Below are positions 11,347 through 23,993 of a stretch of DNA of 64,000 nt, in pieces. The stretch is from Neofusicoccum parvum (Eukaryota > Ascomycota > Dothideomycetes > Botryosphaeriales > Botryosphaeriaceae), in contig CP087214.1 in assembly GCA_020912385.1 (NCBI GenBank), forward strand, positions 620,001-684,000. The letters run 5' to 3'. A program made the translations under genes and the position numbers. Position 1 is the stretch's first letter. Every line of letters begins with the position of its first letter. The notes beneath the pieces were generated by a model. It was not told the origin of the DNA. It worked only from the letters and a program-made list of their open reading frames with translations, and made no database searches.

Positions 11347-11886
11347 GGTGTGGGAGGAGATGTGGCGGGGTCGTGAAGTTGGTGTCGGTTGTTTGGACCT
11401 AGAGGGCGGGGCCGATTAGTCGCTTTTCTTTTAAGGACCGTCGGTGCAGCGCGGGCACGGGCGGTCGCAGGGTGTCAAGCAAGACTCACACGAAAAAAGA
11501 AAGCTGTGGGTGAGACGCGGCGCCTCGAAGATGGTCGTGGGGCAAAAGGACAGGGTGGGAGTGAGGTGGTCGGAAGATTTGTTGTGAGGGTCGGTGATCA
11601 GCCTTTGCTCTCAGCTAGCGGCGCACGTGACTGTTTACATCAGGAAAAATTCGCCAAGGCTGCCGGCGGCCGATTGAGTTGGCAAGGCAGCAGGCGATCG
11701 CAGCGCCAGCCTGCTTATTCTCTGCACTTTTGCTGCACTTTCGCTGCACTTTTGCTGCGGCCCTAAGCCCCAATTCGAGGGCTTCGCGCATGCGCCTCCG
11801 CGCCATCAATTCATAATAGTACACTGTCCCATTCCTCCCGTGCCACGCAGTCGCCTCCGCCCAACGCCGCTGTCCATGCATGCCGT
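11347..11886. promoter_or_regulatory. Ran promoter / nas2 3' region
   Basis: About 540 bases between two minus-strand genes. It contains three near-copies of a TTTGCTGCAC / TTCGCTGCAC motif around 11728-11758. No gene is seen. Confidence 0.4.
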
Positions 11887-12758
11887 CTACAGCGGCAATA
11901 AGTGGCAGCCCAACATCCCTCTGCCGCCCCAGTTGCGCCGCGGTGTCAGCTGCAGGTCTAGCTGCCCGGCGCTCTCGCCCTCTCTGGCCACCCGGATCGC
12001 TATCGGCCTCTGGTCCCGATCCGTCAGTTGCCGACCGATGGTTTGAACAGCGCCTTTGGGACGGCCAACTCACCTCTACGTTCTGCGCCACCGTCTCGGC
12101 AAGCTTGCTGAGCTTCTCGTGGTTCATCCAATTGACGTCGCCAAACTTCAGTATCTTGTCCCCGGCCTTCAGGCCTGCGCTGTCCGCCGGGCTGCCAGAC
12201 ACCACGTCGTTGACCTTTGCGAAAGGTGCCTGCAGAGCCGCATCGTCCGTGCTGCTGGTGCCTGCGCCGCTCGATGTGCCTGCTGCGCCTGCCACGCTGG
12301 CGGCCTCTGCCAGAGACGCATGGTGCGCATGCAGACCGCGCTCGATCTTGTCGTAGAGACCCTTGAGATCGTTCTGGAGGTGTATTATCCGCGCGCGCGT
12401 TGTACGAACTGACGAGCGAGATTAGCCGTGTCCCGGCAGCGATGGGGTGGTAAGGTACGCACTCTGCGCGATGTCGATGTCATCTCTGGGATAGCCGTCG
12501 AACGTGGTTAAGCTGGTCCTCATGTTCACGCCATGCTGGGCGCAGGAAGGCTTGGTCAGCGAGGGCTTCTGCCTGCACATGAATGCTACCTACGGAATCG
12601 AGAACCGAGCTCAGCGCCGACAGCTCGCCCTGCACGCGGTCCTTCTCGGCCATGAGCTCGGTGAGCGACATGTCCCGCTTGGCCACTCCATTGGAGGCGC
12701 CGCTGGTGGGGCCAGAGACCACCGACGGAGTGTGCAAGTCGTCCATGTGGAGGCCCAT
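11887..12758 (-). CDS. nas2: 26S proteasome assembly chaperone Nas2 / PSMD9 (PDZ protein)
   Basis: Minus-strand exons 12758-12594, 12535-12463, 12408-12074 and 12009-11887 join in phase to 231 residues, near the yeast length of 220. The N-terminal half is helical (SLTELMAEKDRVQGELSALS, then IRTTRARIIHLQNDLKGLYD). A PDZ domain follows, with VVSGSPADSAGLKAGDKILK as its carboxylate-binding and core region. The end LTPRRNWGGRGMLGCHLLPL is diagnostic of Nas2/PSMD9. By family it binds the C-terminus of the Rpt5 ATPase and guides base assembly of the proteasome regulatory particle, then leaves. I chose the ATG at 12758; a second in-frame ATG at 12746 (MDDLH) is equally possible. Longer in-frame upstream sequence exists but looks like leader. 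Confidence 0.93.
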
Positions 12759-13594
12759 CGGTTGCTTCGAGTCGGCGGCGGCAGGCAGGGAGAGGTGTGC
12801 GCACTTGGTGGGTGTTGCGGTTGGACCGCTGCTGGGTGCTTCTCGAGCTTGTGAGCTCAGAATTCCAGAAGGCAGACAGACGCGCCAGAGCTCCCACACG
12901 ATAGCGGGGAAGACGCCGAGGTTTAGGCGTCAGCCCTGCCCGCCGGGCTTCCGCGCCTGGCGCCGCCGGTGTGCCTGCAGGCCTGACTCGCCTCTCGTTT
13001 CCTCCAACACCACAACGCCGGTCTCGTATAGGCGTTAATTGCTATCATTTCACGATCTCCCCATGCGCCAAGCCTGCGAAACACGTGCGCCCGTGCGCTA
13101 TCCCTACATTTATTGCGCGAAGCTAGAGTGGCGATCCCCAGCGACGTCTGCGGCAATAATCTGCGCAACCTGATCAATCTGAGTTGCGCCAACTGCTTCT
13201 GCACACTGTTGTCGACCCGCCCAGAACCATGTGCCCCAGCACGGGTCTCGTTGCTGCGAGGCGCCGGCCATCGGAGCCTTGATGGCCCGGCGGTGGAAGA
13301 CAGGCCCGCCTGGCAATGTCTCATCCACTGCGCTCCTGCTCTCCACGGTGGCTACCCTGTCGCGGGTTGTCAGGCCCGCGCCTTAATTCACTTCGTCTGC
13401 CCTCCTGCTTCTTTCAAGCGAGTGAGTGAGTACTGGTACTCCTGGCTCTTTCCCCTTCTTCTTTCGCGCCTAGTTGAGCTTGCCGCACTGCCATGCACCT
13501 TTTCTCTTCCTCGTCGCATCAGCTTTTATCTCTCATGTCCCGCCGCAAGCCAATGCTCCGCCTGTGATCTGTCGAGCTTTGGCTACCCCCAGCC
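12759..13594. promoter_or_regulatory. Divergent promoter region, nas2 and RhoGEF
   Basis: This 836-base stretch separates two genes transcribed away from each other. It contains pyrimidine-rich tracts near 13441-13530, common before fungal start codons. Open frames are GC-rich overlaps without protein features. Confidence 0.45.
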
Positions 13595-16500
13595 ATGACA
13601 TACACCCTCTCGGTGCCGGCGCAAAGCCCGCTCAAGCGGTCCTTCAGCGAGACGCCTTACTTACGCCCAGCCTCGCCTCTATCCAGCGAATCTGTCAACA
13701 CTGTCCGGCGTTGTAAACCTAGCAATGTATCTGCTACCTCCCTTATCTCATTGGCTTCAATCAAAACTGGCCCGTGGCTCAAGACGAACGAGAATGCTCA
13801 CCCGAAGCACTCGTCTCGGTCATTGCTAGATCTTATCAGCGAGCTGTCGGCCTCCGCCACGACGATCGAGACGCCGGACGACTGCTTTCCCGAGAAGATA
13901 TCGTGGATCTCCAACATCCCTCTCCCACCGTCGCCAAACCTTCGCGAAGTCTTCAAAGAGACCACTGACTCGATTCATATCCCCGAGTCCGACGACAACG
14001 CCTCCTCGTCGCCGACCTCCACCTTCCAGGATGTGGCCTCCACCATTCAGGATGACACCGCATCTGAATCAGACTCAATCAGCTGGCCAATTGAGGTTCC
14101 AGAAGCCTTGAATGTATACAACATTGCATTCGACACGCCGCCTGCAGCGCAAGAGGACATTCTCCCAGATGATGCCTTACAAGACTGTGCTTCTTCAGTA
14201 GGCTCAGGTGAAAAGACGGCGCCTTTCAAGCGATGGGTCAGCACTCTTCGACGGCGCAACAAGCACCGTGGGAAAAATCCAGCTGCCCATCTTGAACGCT
14301 GGACTGTGGATGGATCGGAGACGGAATACCCGAAGCCGACGGTGGAGCATACACCCAAGCGTTATGGCCACAAGAAGTCCGCATCTCTGACGTCGTCCCT
14401 CGCTTTCGTGACTGCGGTGAAATCAGCATCCGTCACGCTAGCAAGTACTAGCATTGCCCCCCTCACCAGGTTCGGTACCAAGCGCAGTCGTGCTAGCCAT
14501 GCCCATCAGGGAAGCGCAGTGTCCGATACAGCTATGACTCCAGTCATGGACGAACGAGTCCTGGAACGGGCAAAGCATCGGCGAAGAATTTTAGAAGAGA
14601 TAATCGCTTCTGAGGAAGGATATATTGGAGACCTCAAGGTCCTTGCCAACGTAAGCCCTCAACTCGTACTGTTAAACACCGCGAGATACTGACTTTCCAC
14701 AAAAAGGTCTACCTCTCGGTCCTGGCGTCAACCCCTACTGTGACGAGTCAGACACGAACTGCGATCCATCGGAATGTGTCACAGATCCTCCAAATCCACG
14801 AAGATCTTCTAGGAGAGCTTCACAAAGTTGTGCCCAATTCAGAGTACACACATGACGATAGCACAAGCAGTCCTCGGCCCCGGAAGATGAAGCATTCCAG
14901 GTGGCACAGTGTTGACGTTGTGCCGGGACGAGTCGTCGGACTGGCCGTCAGTCGCAGGCAGCAACGCCACTCTTTTGATCTTGGCAAGTCAGAAGAACCA
15001 ACCCCCGTTGCTTTAACCGCAGACACGAAGACTGTGGCAGATATTGCAAGACTGTTTGAGAGATACATGAAGAGGTTTTTTGCATACGAGGAGTACAGTG
15101 CACAATTCGAGTCCGTTAGCGGCGAACTGGAATCGTCGCACAGAACAATTTCCGCATGGCAAGATTACGAAAGGGGCATTGAAGCACTATCCAGCACGCT
15201 TGTATCAGACAACAAGAAGGACACGAGTGGCAGGAAAGGTCTTACGTTGGCAGATCTTCTAATCAAGCCAATCCAACGACCATCCAAGTACCCATTGTTC
15301 TTCGCCGACCTGCTCAAGCACACGCCAGTCGCCGATGACCCGGTCGCCCATGCGGAGCTGGAGAAAACCTACTACCGTCTCAAAGATGCCAACCAAGAAA
15401 TCAACAATGCCAAAGATGACCCGGTCACGCGGAGGCTAATCGAGACCACATGGCTCCTGCAGGATCGCTTAGTATTTCCTGAGGACCAGGCTCTTCCTCG
15501 TGCTCTTTTGACACGATTGCTCGGGCACGTCTCGCTTTGCGGGATCCTGCATGTGACCTACCAAACGAGCGAGCGGATCGAAGGGAAGTACATGCTCTGC
15601 ATCCTCTTCAAGTCTTGTCTTTTGCTTGCACAGGTCGACAAGAGTTCCTCGAGCTACGAAGTTGTCGCCACCATCACCTTGGCCAACGGCAGCATTGAAT
15701 CTCCAGACAACGGAAGAGGCCTGCAATGCCATACCGCTCCATTCACGTGGAAGCTTTTGTTTGAGTCTGGTCAACGCCTGTATGAAGTCATCCTTAGTGC
15801 TTGTTCAGCTGAGGAAGAAGAGGTGTGGAAGACCAATTTACGCTCGCGGGTTGCAGCCGAGAACAATGATCTTTTTGAAGGTAGAAGCAGCGTGCAGGAT
15901 GTATTCTCTTCTCTGTCTCTTGATTTGAAGAGCATCGGTACCACCTTCGGCCAGACAAGCAACTTCACTCGTAGACTGTCGATTCGTCGAGCCGCGACAC
16001 TCGGGCCCAAGGTCCACCCTTTGCAGGTCATCATCAAGAATACGCAGGCGCAGAAAAGATCGGACTCAGCTCATTCTACAGCCTCTCTTCCCGTAGGACG
16101 CTCGCAATCGCAGCTATCCTCAGCTACCATTATACCTACCCTCGCACCCCGTCGAGGAGAGAGGATACGTTTGGAGACCGCCATCAGTGATGTGTGGACG
16201 AAAGACACACTCCCGTATCCTGGCATGGGACCGAGACGCGGCGACAATCCCATTCGAGCTTCGGCAAACTCGGTGATGCGCAAGCTCAGCATGGCAAGCA
16301 TTACGAGTAATTTCTCCAGGCGGTCGGACTTCTCGAAACGGTCTGGGAGCTACGCCAGTCTCAGCCAGCTCCGCAGAGAAGAAGCAGGAAGGTCGAGGCC
16401 GCGGAGAAAAACACCAACATCTGCGATGAGGAGGTCTGTCTCCGTTCCCGGGATCAAGGTCGACTTTCACAGCGCACCGACAGCCTTCCTTCCTGCCGAT

Positions 16501-16917
16501 TTTGAACTTGTCACCCCTCTGAACGATGCCAAAGGCAGACGACGCAGCAACCGGGCCTACTTATCGGAAAGGGGAAACGAGCGCATTGTTGCTCCTGGAG
16601 TACTACCCCGTGCGATGAGTTTGTCTCCATCGCCAAGACCTCCATCCTTCTCGCTCAGCAAGAAGCTTTCTTTGCCAGCGCTTGTTGAAAAGTCTACTGT
16701 CGACCTGCCGGCGCAGGTCAAGCAAAAGGAGAAGTCAACACCGGAGAGATCCACTGTCAGCCTCCAACCACCTCCACGCGATACAACTCCAACATCGTCG
16801 CCTCTCAAGCGCTTCATCAAACCTCGCACTAGGCTCTTCAAATTCTGGGCTCGTAATGAAACGAACAAGGCGGCCCTGGCCTCCTCCAGGGCATCCACTT
16901 CAGCCTCGACTCCATGA
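13595..16917 (+). CDS. Rho guanine nucleotide exchange factor (DH domain)
   Basis: Exons 13595-14650 and 14707-16917 join in phase 0 to 1088 residues. The first 320 residues are Ser/Thr-rich and probably unstructured. A DH (Dbl homology) domain starts around residue 328 with RRRILEEIIASEEGYIGDLK and continues through FAYEEYSAQF and the hallmark LADLLIKPIQRPSKYPLFF to about residue 620. A PH-like region follows (LFKSCLLLAQVDKSSSSYEV, FTWKLLFESGQRLYEVIL). The C-terminal 350 residues are basic and Ser/Pro-rich. DH proteins catalyse GDP release from Rho, Rac or Cdc42 GTPases, which set polarity and wall growth in hyphae. A non-conserved stretch at about residues 395-458 splits the DH core. The target GTPase is unknown. 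Confidence 0.92.
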
Positions 16918-17642
16918 GTACATTAATGACGGTTATTTTTGGGCAAGCCCAAGGGATTTTGGGATATGATATCATTGGGAACTGTAGAGGCTTGGCGCAA
17001 TGAACGAGTTGGAGAGGGCTTTGGACGCTTCGTTGGCTGTGGGGATGTAGGCGGGCGCATGGAAGGCGCAGATCGCTGCTTTTCTTTTTTTCGGCAACAG
17101 GATTTATCGGCACGGCGCAGGCGGGAGATTGCGCAACAGGCATGCAAGGTACCCGCGAAGGGCTTGGGGTTTGGAAGCCGGATGGGCTTCCAGAGCGACG
17201 CTGGCCTCTCTTCGCTCTCTTTTCTTTGTGTTTAATGTTGTATTGGATAGAAGGTTGTAGTACAATCATATCCCTGCGTCATCAGTAACTTCGGACGAGC
17301 CCGGGCGGAGAGCGTGGGGAATGGATGATTGCGTGTAGATTGGGCGTTGACGTGATGCAGCAGAAATGCATGGAAGACGTGTCTCGCATGAGGGCATCAA
17401 TGGCGGGGCAGGGCTGGAGGGGCCAGGTTTGCGATCACAGCAAGGCAGCTGGGCATGTGCTCCGTGCGTAGCTCCTATGACGTCGATGTCCGCTGCTGTG
17501 CTACAAAACCCCTCGTCATCCCACCAAACTCCTCGCGTACACCTTGCGTTTCACCTCTGCAGCAGCAAAGAATAAACACACTGCCGCCTCACACTTCTTC
17601 TACAACCCAGCTTTTCCTCTTTACACACACAACACCACCACA
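16918..17642. other. Intergenic between RhoGEF and the Rtc3-like gene
   Basis: It holds the RhoGEF 3' region and the Rtc3-like promoter. The last 60 bases before the start codon are CT- and CA-rich (ACACACAACACCACCACA), typical of a highly expressed fungal leader. Confidence 0.5.
17478..17513 (+). promoter_or_regulatory. CRE-like and STRE-like sites before the Rtc3-like gene
   Basis: TGACGTCG at 17478-17485 resembles the Atf1/CRE element and CCCCT at 17509-17513 matches the stress response element core. They lie about 165 and 130 bases before the start codon. Such short sites arise by chance often, so this is an inference supported mainly by the known stress induction of yeast RTC3. Confidence 0.3.
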
Positions 17643-18210
17643 ATGCCTAAGGGAGCCGACACTCAGACCAAGGTCCACTACAAGGGCAAGGAGGATGACT
17701 TCATCATCTTCGTTGACTCCCAGAAGGCCGTCCAGGACTGGAAGGAGGACAAGTCTGTTCCTCTGGCGCAGGTCGTGAACGGCTGGAAGGTCTTCGTCAC
17801 CCACAAGTGAGCTTCCCGAGCCCCATCACGCGACACGCTCTTCGCGCGTCACCCCGCCTCGGGGTCGCGGCTAAACTCCTGGCGCGCTGGCTTCTTCGTC
17901 TCGTTTAAAGAGACTGAGCAACAGCTAACATATCATCAACCCACTAGGCACGGCACTCAGGGCGTCCTCGACACCGCATCCAACTCGGCGCTCGACAACG
18001 AGTTCGGCACGCACAAGGATGAAGACGTTGTGAAGCAGATCCTCGAGAAGGGCGACGTTCAGTCAGTAGAGGTACGTTTATCTAACTCTCCCACGCCAAT
18101 TCACCCGAGATGCAGCAGCTAACAGCAATTCCCACGAACAGGAGAAGGGCCGCCAGGGCGACACCAACATTTCTGGAGGAGCCACCGTCTCCCACGGCTA
18201 CGGACAGTAG
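17643..18210 (+). CDS. rtc3: Rtc3-like protein (SBDS N-terminal-domain fold)
   Basis: Exons 17643-17806, 17948-18071 and 18142-18210 join in phase to 118 residues. The reading KVHYKGKEDDFIIFVDSQKA, NGWKVFVT, LDTASNSALDNEFGTHKDED and a C-terminal QGDTNISGGA tail match the Yhr087w/Rtc3 family, a stand-alone version of the first domain of the ribosome-maturation factor SBDS/Sdo1. The full-length SBDS domains II and III are absent, as expected for this family. Yeast Rtc3 is stress-induced and linked to RNA metabolism and telomere-capping phenotypes; its exact biochemical job is unsettled. The leader and codon use suggest strong expression. No partner gene is adjacent. Confidence 0.9.
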
Positions 18211-21049
18211 AGTCACAGGCGGCATTCTTCGGATATCCAAGGCGAAGCGGGGGAGGGGTTATTTCTTATTTCATGGCATGGCATATTTTCCTTAACTCAG
18301 CCACACGAAGGGCTGCAATCCTACCCCGCCGCATGCAGACATGCGATGAAGGCGGGGAAAACATCATAGTCAAGAGTCTCCTCCACTGCCGAGGAGATGA
18401 TTATGAATGAAATGAAGTCTACGAGACGAGACAACAGTTCGTCGATTGCTTGTGAATGAGTGAGGGGCTGGAGCGTGACTGCCCCGCCATTCTCGTCAGC
18501 TCTCCAAGGCGGGACGGATGATGTGCACACGATTACGTCATCGCGGGGTGATCCGCCAGTCACACGTGTCGTGAGCCTCAGGCACCCTCACATTTCATCT
18601 CATCTGGTTGCCATTGACACAGAGCCGCTGTCGAGTAGGCCTCTTGTTGGTTTTTGTCGCTTTATTTGGGCCATTTCCGCTACTCAGTCTTCCGTTTCGT
18701 GTCAGACATCCCTGGCGTCATGGGACTTTGGATCTCTACTAAGACGGGAAAAACGGCATCCCTCTTCTCCAAGCGCTGCTCGTCTTCGCGCTCATCTGGC
18801 AGCCGGGGCCCACATCCAGCTCAGCTTGTTGCAGAAATTCACCGGGCAGTATTGGAGAGGCGAACGGTCAGAGTAGGATTAGTGGCGCATTCCGGATCCT
18901 TCCCGTGCCACCACCACCACCGCACTCCTAGAGCTGCAGCTGTACGAGATCCTTGGCACCATGCTGCGTCACGTCGGAAGACCTCACGCTCTGGGCCGTT
19001 CGTAGGAACGCAGTGCTGGACGAGTGGAGAGACATTTGAATACTTTTTTCCCATTTTGGTGGGGTCATGTCTTTCGTGCGATTTTCTGACGCGCGTGACG
19101 CTGCTCCGATCCTCCTTGTGGAGCCGTGCCGCTAACTCAGAGCAACCGTTTTTTTTTTTTGCCATGCGCTGACCTGATTCATTATTTGCGGGCGTGCGTG
19201 GAGATTTTGGCTTTTCGGTCCGCCGGGAGGTAACGCTTGGAGCGTTTTGTGGGGAAGCGACCGAGAGTACATGAAGAGCATTGTGGAGATGTAAATGCTC
19301 CACGATCGTTTAGCAAAGAACCAAGACCTGTGTTCAACAAAGTTCAACTTCAATCGTCTGGTTGACACAACCGTTGAACTTAAGATCTTAAAATGATGAA
19401 GCGTGAATCCCATGGAAGCATCAAGTCCGAGACAGTGTAGATGAAGGAAAGTATATTTAGCGACGTGCTTAGTGGTTGAGACGACTTCATAGCTGAGAAG
19501 GCAGGGCCTGAAACGTGACAAACCCAATTAAACTCTGAACCTCTTCGATGCGTTCGATCTTTGGCGGTGGAGGCAACAAGGTGCGAATTAGCTGGTGAGC
19601 TGGAACTGAAAACGGGAAGGAAAGCGTTCAGCACGAAGTTTAACGATCACATGTCACCAGTCCCTGGCATCTGGACGCCGAGTCAGCAGAATCGTGTGGT
19701 CGGAGATTTGATGGGCAGCAGGTATACTTCCAAACTTATGCATAAGTACACTTTAAGACGCTCAAGCTTCTGCAGCTGCTGGCCGAGCGTCGAGTCTGGG
19801 CGCTGGGTTTCTATACTGGCGGAGCGACCTCCACGTGGGAAGCGAGTCGGCCAGCGAAACATGTTCGAAATTTCATTATGTTGCGCGCGTAAAGATAGGA
19901 TAGTTCCGGAGTCAGGGCGCCAATCTCCCTTGCGGCCGTGGCCAAGAGCACTCCGCTTCACTTATCTTGGCCACGGCAATTGGAAGGACGCGAGCAGAGT
20001 GAACAGCGAGCAGAACCATCGGCGCCATCCGTCTGCCACAACGATAGCAGACAACGGATGATTTTCCCCAATGTCGTCTCAGGAGTCGCAACCCTGCCCC
20101 AGATCCAGCCTTAGCAGGTGGGCGCATACACGCAGGACTCGACGCCGCGGCTACGTGTTGCACGCGAGCATGATCCCTTACCGCAGCGTCTCCACCTGCA
20201 GTAGCGAGAGGGCGGCGGACCCTCCCTCTCCGCACCCTGGATCCCAGGGTGCAGCTGGGAGTCCGGGGAAGCGGTGCAGGCAACGAGCCCCAGCGGCAGG
20301 GCCGCAGAAACGCAAAATTGCGTGTGGGCGAATCAGCACGGCCGCGCTCGCTGGATCGCTGGCTCGGGCCTCGCCTGGCGGTCACATGGGCCCCGGTCCG
20401 GACAGGAATTCCATGCATGAGACGGCTGCAGCGGGCTTCCAGAAGGGCGGTTGCGTCGCTGGGGCGGCTTCGATACGGGTGCGCGCGAAGATACCGCGGG
20501 CCAGAACCGCGGAGTAAGCGACGCCACTGCGAGTGCGATCGTTGCCGCATCGGGGGTTCAGCGCCGGCACTTCTTTATCGCAGCGGGCAGCGCGGGCAAA
20601 TCAGCGGGCGTGCGAGTGCCGGCGCAACACGTCCGGGCCAGCCGGGGGGAGCTCAGGCTGGCCCGGCACGACGAGAGGCAGCGATAGGATTGATAAGGGC
20701 GCGTCTATCGAGGCATGAAAAAGCGAGCGCGGCGAGATCACGCCCGCCCGCCCTGGGCGCTGGGGCAAAGTGGGCCGGAGGTGGCCGACTGCTGAGCCGC
20801 CCTGGCGCCGATGTAACGGACGTTAGCTGGATGGGGAAGTTGCCAAGGGTGCCGCCCGGTACGCGGCTTCGAGATAGCTGCGGCGGTCGCGGCGGCCGTG
20901 GGAGGGCCTGGTCAGCTCGAGTCGCGCGCCGGCGTGCTATTTACTGCAGCGCCCGTCCTGCGCGACGTGAGAAGAGACCTCACGCGCCAGCCAGTCCTCC
21001 TCCGCCGCCGTCGCTCTCCCAGGCCTCAACGTGCCCCCCCAATCCCACC
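18211..21049. other. Long intergenic block, no gene supported
   Basis: About 2.8 kb. The first 1.9 kb has a mixed composition with a homopolymer T run near 19150. From about 20070 to 21049 the DNA becomes GC-rich and is open for 267 codons in the same frame as the nucleoside transporter, but that reading is Arg/Ala/Gly-rich and has no start context, so I treat it as leader and promoter DNA. No RNA gene or repeat family is recognised. Confidence 0.45.
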
Positions 21050-23281
21050 ATGGCTGCCGAGCATAACTCGTCGCCGCAGCTGCACGTCGCGGCCAATAGC
21101 GACCCTGCCCTGGACGTGTCGCGCGAGCACCACCACCCGCACCTACACCACGACGACTTTGCCGAGAAGGGCCACAAGGACGAAATCGCCTACTCGGCCG
21201 GCACCACGCAAGACCCGCCGCGGATCCCCGCCGAGTCCGAGCTGCACCACCGCAACGTGCCCGAGAAGAACATGGAGAAGGAGGGCATCATCGACATCGA
21301 CGACGCCGAGAAGGGCAGCACCAGCCCCGTCACCACCGCGCGCGGCGAGGAGGAGAAGAAGCGCGGCCCCGTCGGCCGCTTCTACGCCCGGTTCCGCATC
21401 TTCTTCCACCTGTTCATCTGGCTGTTCTTCACCGGGTAGGTGGCCACGTCTTTTTGCGCGATCTGATTTTTGCTCTGCGTTGTGCCGAGTGGCGTGTCCG
21501 GCGGTGTCGCGAGGGTCTGGCAAAAAAAAAAACTTGCAAGATCTCGCCGCGCGCGCTCTCACGAGAGACGGCGGTGCATGACGCGTATCTCGCCGAAGCT
21601 TTGGGCTGACAATGGCACGACAGATGGTGGATCGCCAGCTTGGTCCTGCACCGCAACGACAAGAACTGGATCATTCCGTTTTTGTTCTACCTGTGCATCA
21701 CCCTGCGCCTGCTCTTTTTCCACGTCCCCATTACGATTGTCACGAAGCCCATGCACTTCGTATGGAACAACACGGGGGTTCGCTTTGCTGCGCTCATCCC
21801 CGAGAAGCTGAGGCTGCCGCTTTCCGCTGCGCTGGTCTTCGCCGTTTTCATCGTCGGCACCTTTGCTAGTGAGGAGAGCGAGGACAACACCAGGGACAAC
21901 CGCGCCATCAGCATTGTGGGGCTGCTCCTCTTCATCGCTATTCTGTGGGCCACCTCCAGGAACAGGAAGGCTATCGTGTGGCACACCGTTATTGTTGGTA
22001 TGCTCATGCAGTACATCGTTGCCCTGTTCGTCCTGCGCACCACGGCTGGATTGTAAGTTGCCTGTGATTCTCGAACTTGATGTGCCGGCGTTAACCTCTC
22101 TGCAGCGACATCTTCAACTTCATCTCGACTCTCGCCCGTGAGCTGCTGAGCTTCGCCGACGAGGGTACCGCTTTCTTGACCTCGTCCGACGTCACTTCAA
22201 CCATCCACTGGTTCCTCATCACTGTGCTGCCGGCCATCATCTTCTTCGTCTCCCTCGTGCAGCTCCTGTACTACATGGGCCTTATCCAGTGGTTCATTGG
22301 CAAGTTCGCCTCGTTCTTCTTCTGGAGCATGAAGATCTCCGGTGCCGAGGCCGTTGTCGCTGCCGCTTCTCCCTTCATCGGACAGGGTGAATCCGCCATG
22401 CTAATCAAGCCCTTCGTTGCCCACCTTACCATGGCCGAGATCCATCAGGTCATGTGCTCTGGTTTCGCCACCATCGCTGGTTCCGTGCTGGTCTCGTACA
22501 TCAGCATGGGTGTCAACGCTCAGGCTCTTGTGTCGTCCTGTGTCATGAGTATTCCGGCTTCGATCGCCATGAGCAAGCTCCGCTACCCCGAGACGGAGGA
22601 GACGCTTACTGCTGGCCGCGTGGTCGTTCCTGACGACGATGAGCACCGTGCGGCCAACTTCCTGCATGCGTTCGCCAACGGTGCCTGGCTTGGTCTGAAG
22701 ATTGCCGGCATGATTCTTGCCAACCTTCTCTGCATTATCGCCCTCATTGCCCTGATTGATGGCCTGCTCACTTGGTGGGGTCGCTGTAAGTGCACATGTG
22801 TTGTCCCTCGAACCTGAAAGACAGAAGCTGATTTTTCGCAGACATTAACCTTGACGGCGACTATGACCTGACGCTCGAGCTCATCCTCGGCTACCTCTTC
22901 TACCCCGTCGCCTTCCTGCTGGGTGTCAGCCGCGGCAATGGCGGCAGGGATCTCCTCCACGTTGGCCGTCTCATTGGCATCAAGATTGTCGCCAACGAGT
23001 TCGTCGCCTACACGGCGCTTACGACTGATACGCTGTACGCCGACCTCACCGACCGCTCCCGCCTCATTGCCACGTACGCGCTCTGTGGTTTCGGTAACAT
23101 CGGCTCTCTGGGTAACCAGATCGGTGTGCTGTCGCAGCTGTCTCCCAGCCGTTCCGGCGACGTGTCGAGAGTGGCCATCAGCGCGCTGCTCACCGGTATC
23201 CTGGCCACGCTTTCGTCGGCCAGCATTGCCGGTATGGTCATCATCGACCAGAAGACGTTCTTCACCCCGACCACGTCCTAG
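21050..23281 (+). CDS. Concentrative nucleoside transporter (CNT family)
   Basis: Exons 21050-21435, 21624-22052, 22106-22785 and 22842-23281 join in phase to 644 residues, the normal CNT size. The first 115 residues are hydrophilic and include a His cluster (EHHHPHLHHDDF) and acidic patches; about ten or more membrane helices follow. Family motifs are clear: SPFIGQGESAMLIKPFV in the first re-entrant half, KIVANEFVAYTAL, and ATYALCGFGNIGSLGNQIG near the end. CNT proteins import nucleosides with protons or sodium at the plasma membrane. By fungal precedent a proton-coupled purine/pyrimidine nucleoside carrier is likely. I chose the ATG at 21050 because it has a CACC context and begins the conserved hydrophilic tail; the frame is open far upstream but looks non-coding. 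Confidence 0.93.
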
Positions 23282-23993
23282 TAGAGCGGCGCAGAGACTG
23301 GGGGTTGGTTGGCGGCGTGTTTTGGAGGATGTGTCTGAGCATGTGTTTTAATACCCTACTCTATTCGGATGACGTGACGTGAAAAAAAATGGGTGGTATT
23401 TCATTCTATTTAGATGCCCGCGGAGCCTGCTCGAGACGAGAGGCTGGAGGCTGGTATCTTGGATACCCAAAAGAAATGCATAACGTTCCGATCTCGCTTG
23501 CATCGTCGCGCCCCGCTGCTGGCTTTAAGGTGTCGTCGGGCGAGGCTGCGCCATCGGGTTTCTGGTTAGGCTGGGCGTGTGCACATGCTATTCGGGCTGT
23601 ACATACGAGGAGCCCCTTGCCAAGATACACGCGGCAATTGCAGAGCATGCGTCACGTAGAAACTTGCTCAAACGGCCTAAGGCAGCGTCTTAGTCGGCAC
23701 ATTCGGGCGGTCCGAGGCGGCCCGAGCGCTGCCAGCTGACAGCCACCAGCCAACGGCCGCGCTGTGTGCTGCCCGTCCACTCAACTCCCCGTCCTCCTCG
23801 CTTACATCACCCCGCCGTGCCCAGACCTCGCCCGCGCAGAAGTGATGTCCACTGGGGACATACAAGCAGGCGTCCCAGGCACCGCGCAGTCTCCGGCCCA
23901 CATATCGAACGGCTGACAGCCGCCGCCGCCCACACGTCCGAAACCACCATCGAACATCCCCTTCAGGTCGCACACCATATCGGCCCGGTCACC
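23282..23993. other. Intergenic between CNT and Zn2Cys6 gene
   Basis: It holds the 3' region of the transporter and the promoter of the regulator. No gene is supported. Confidence 0.5.
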
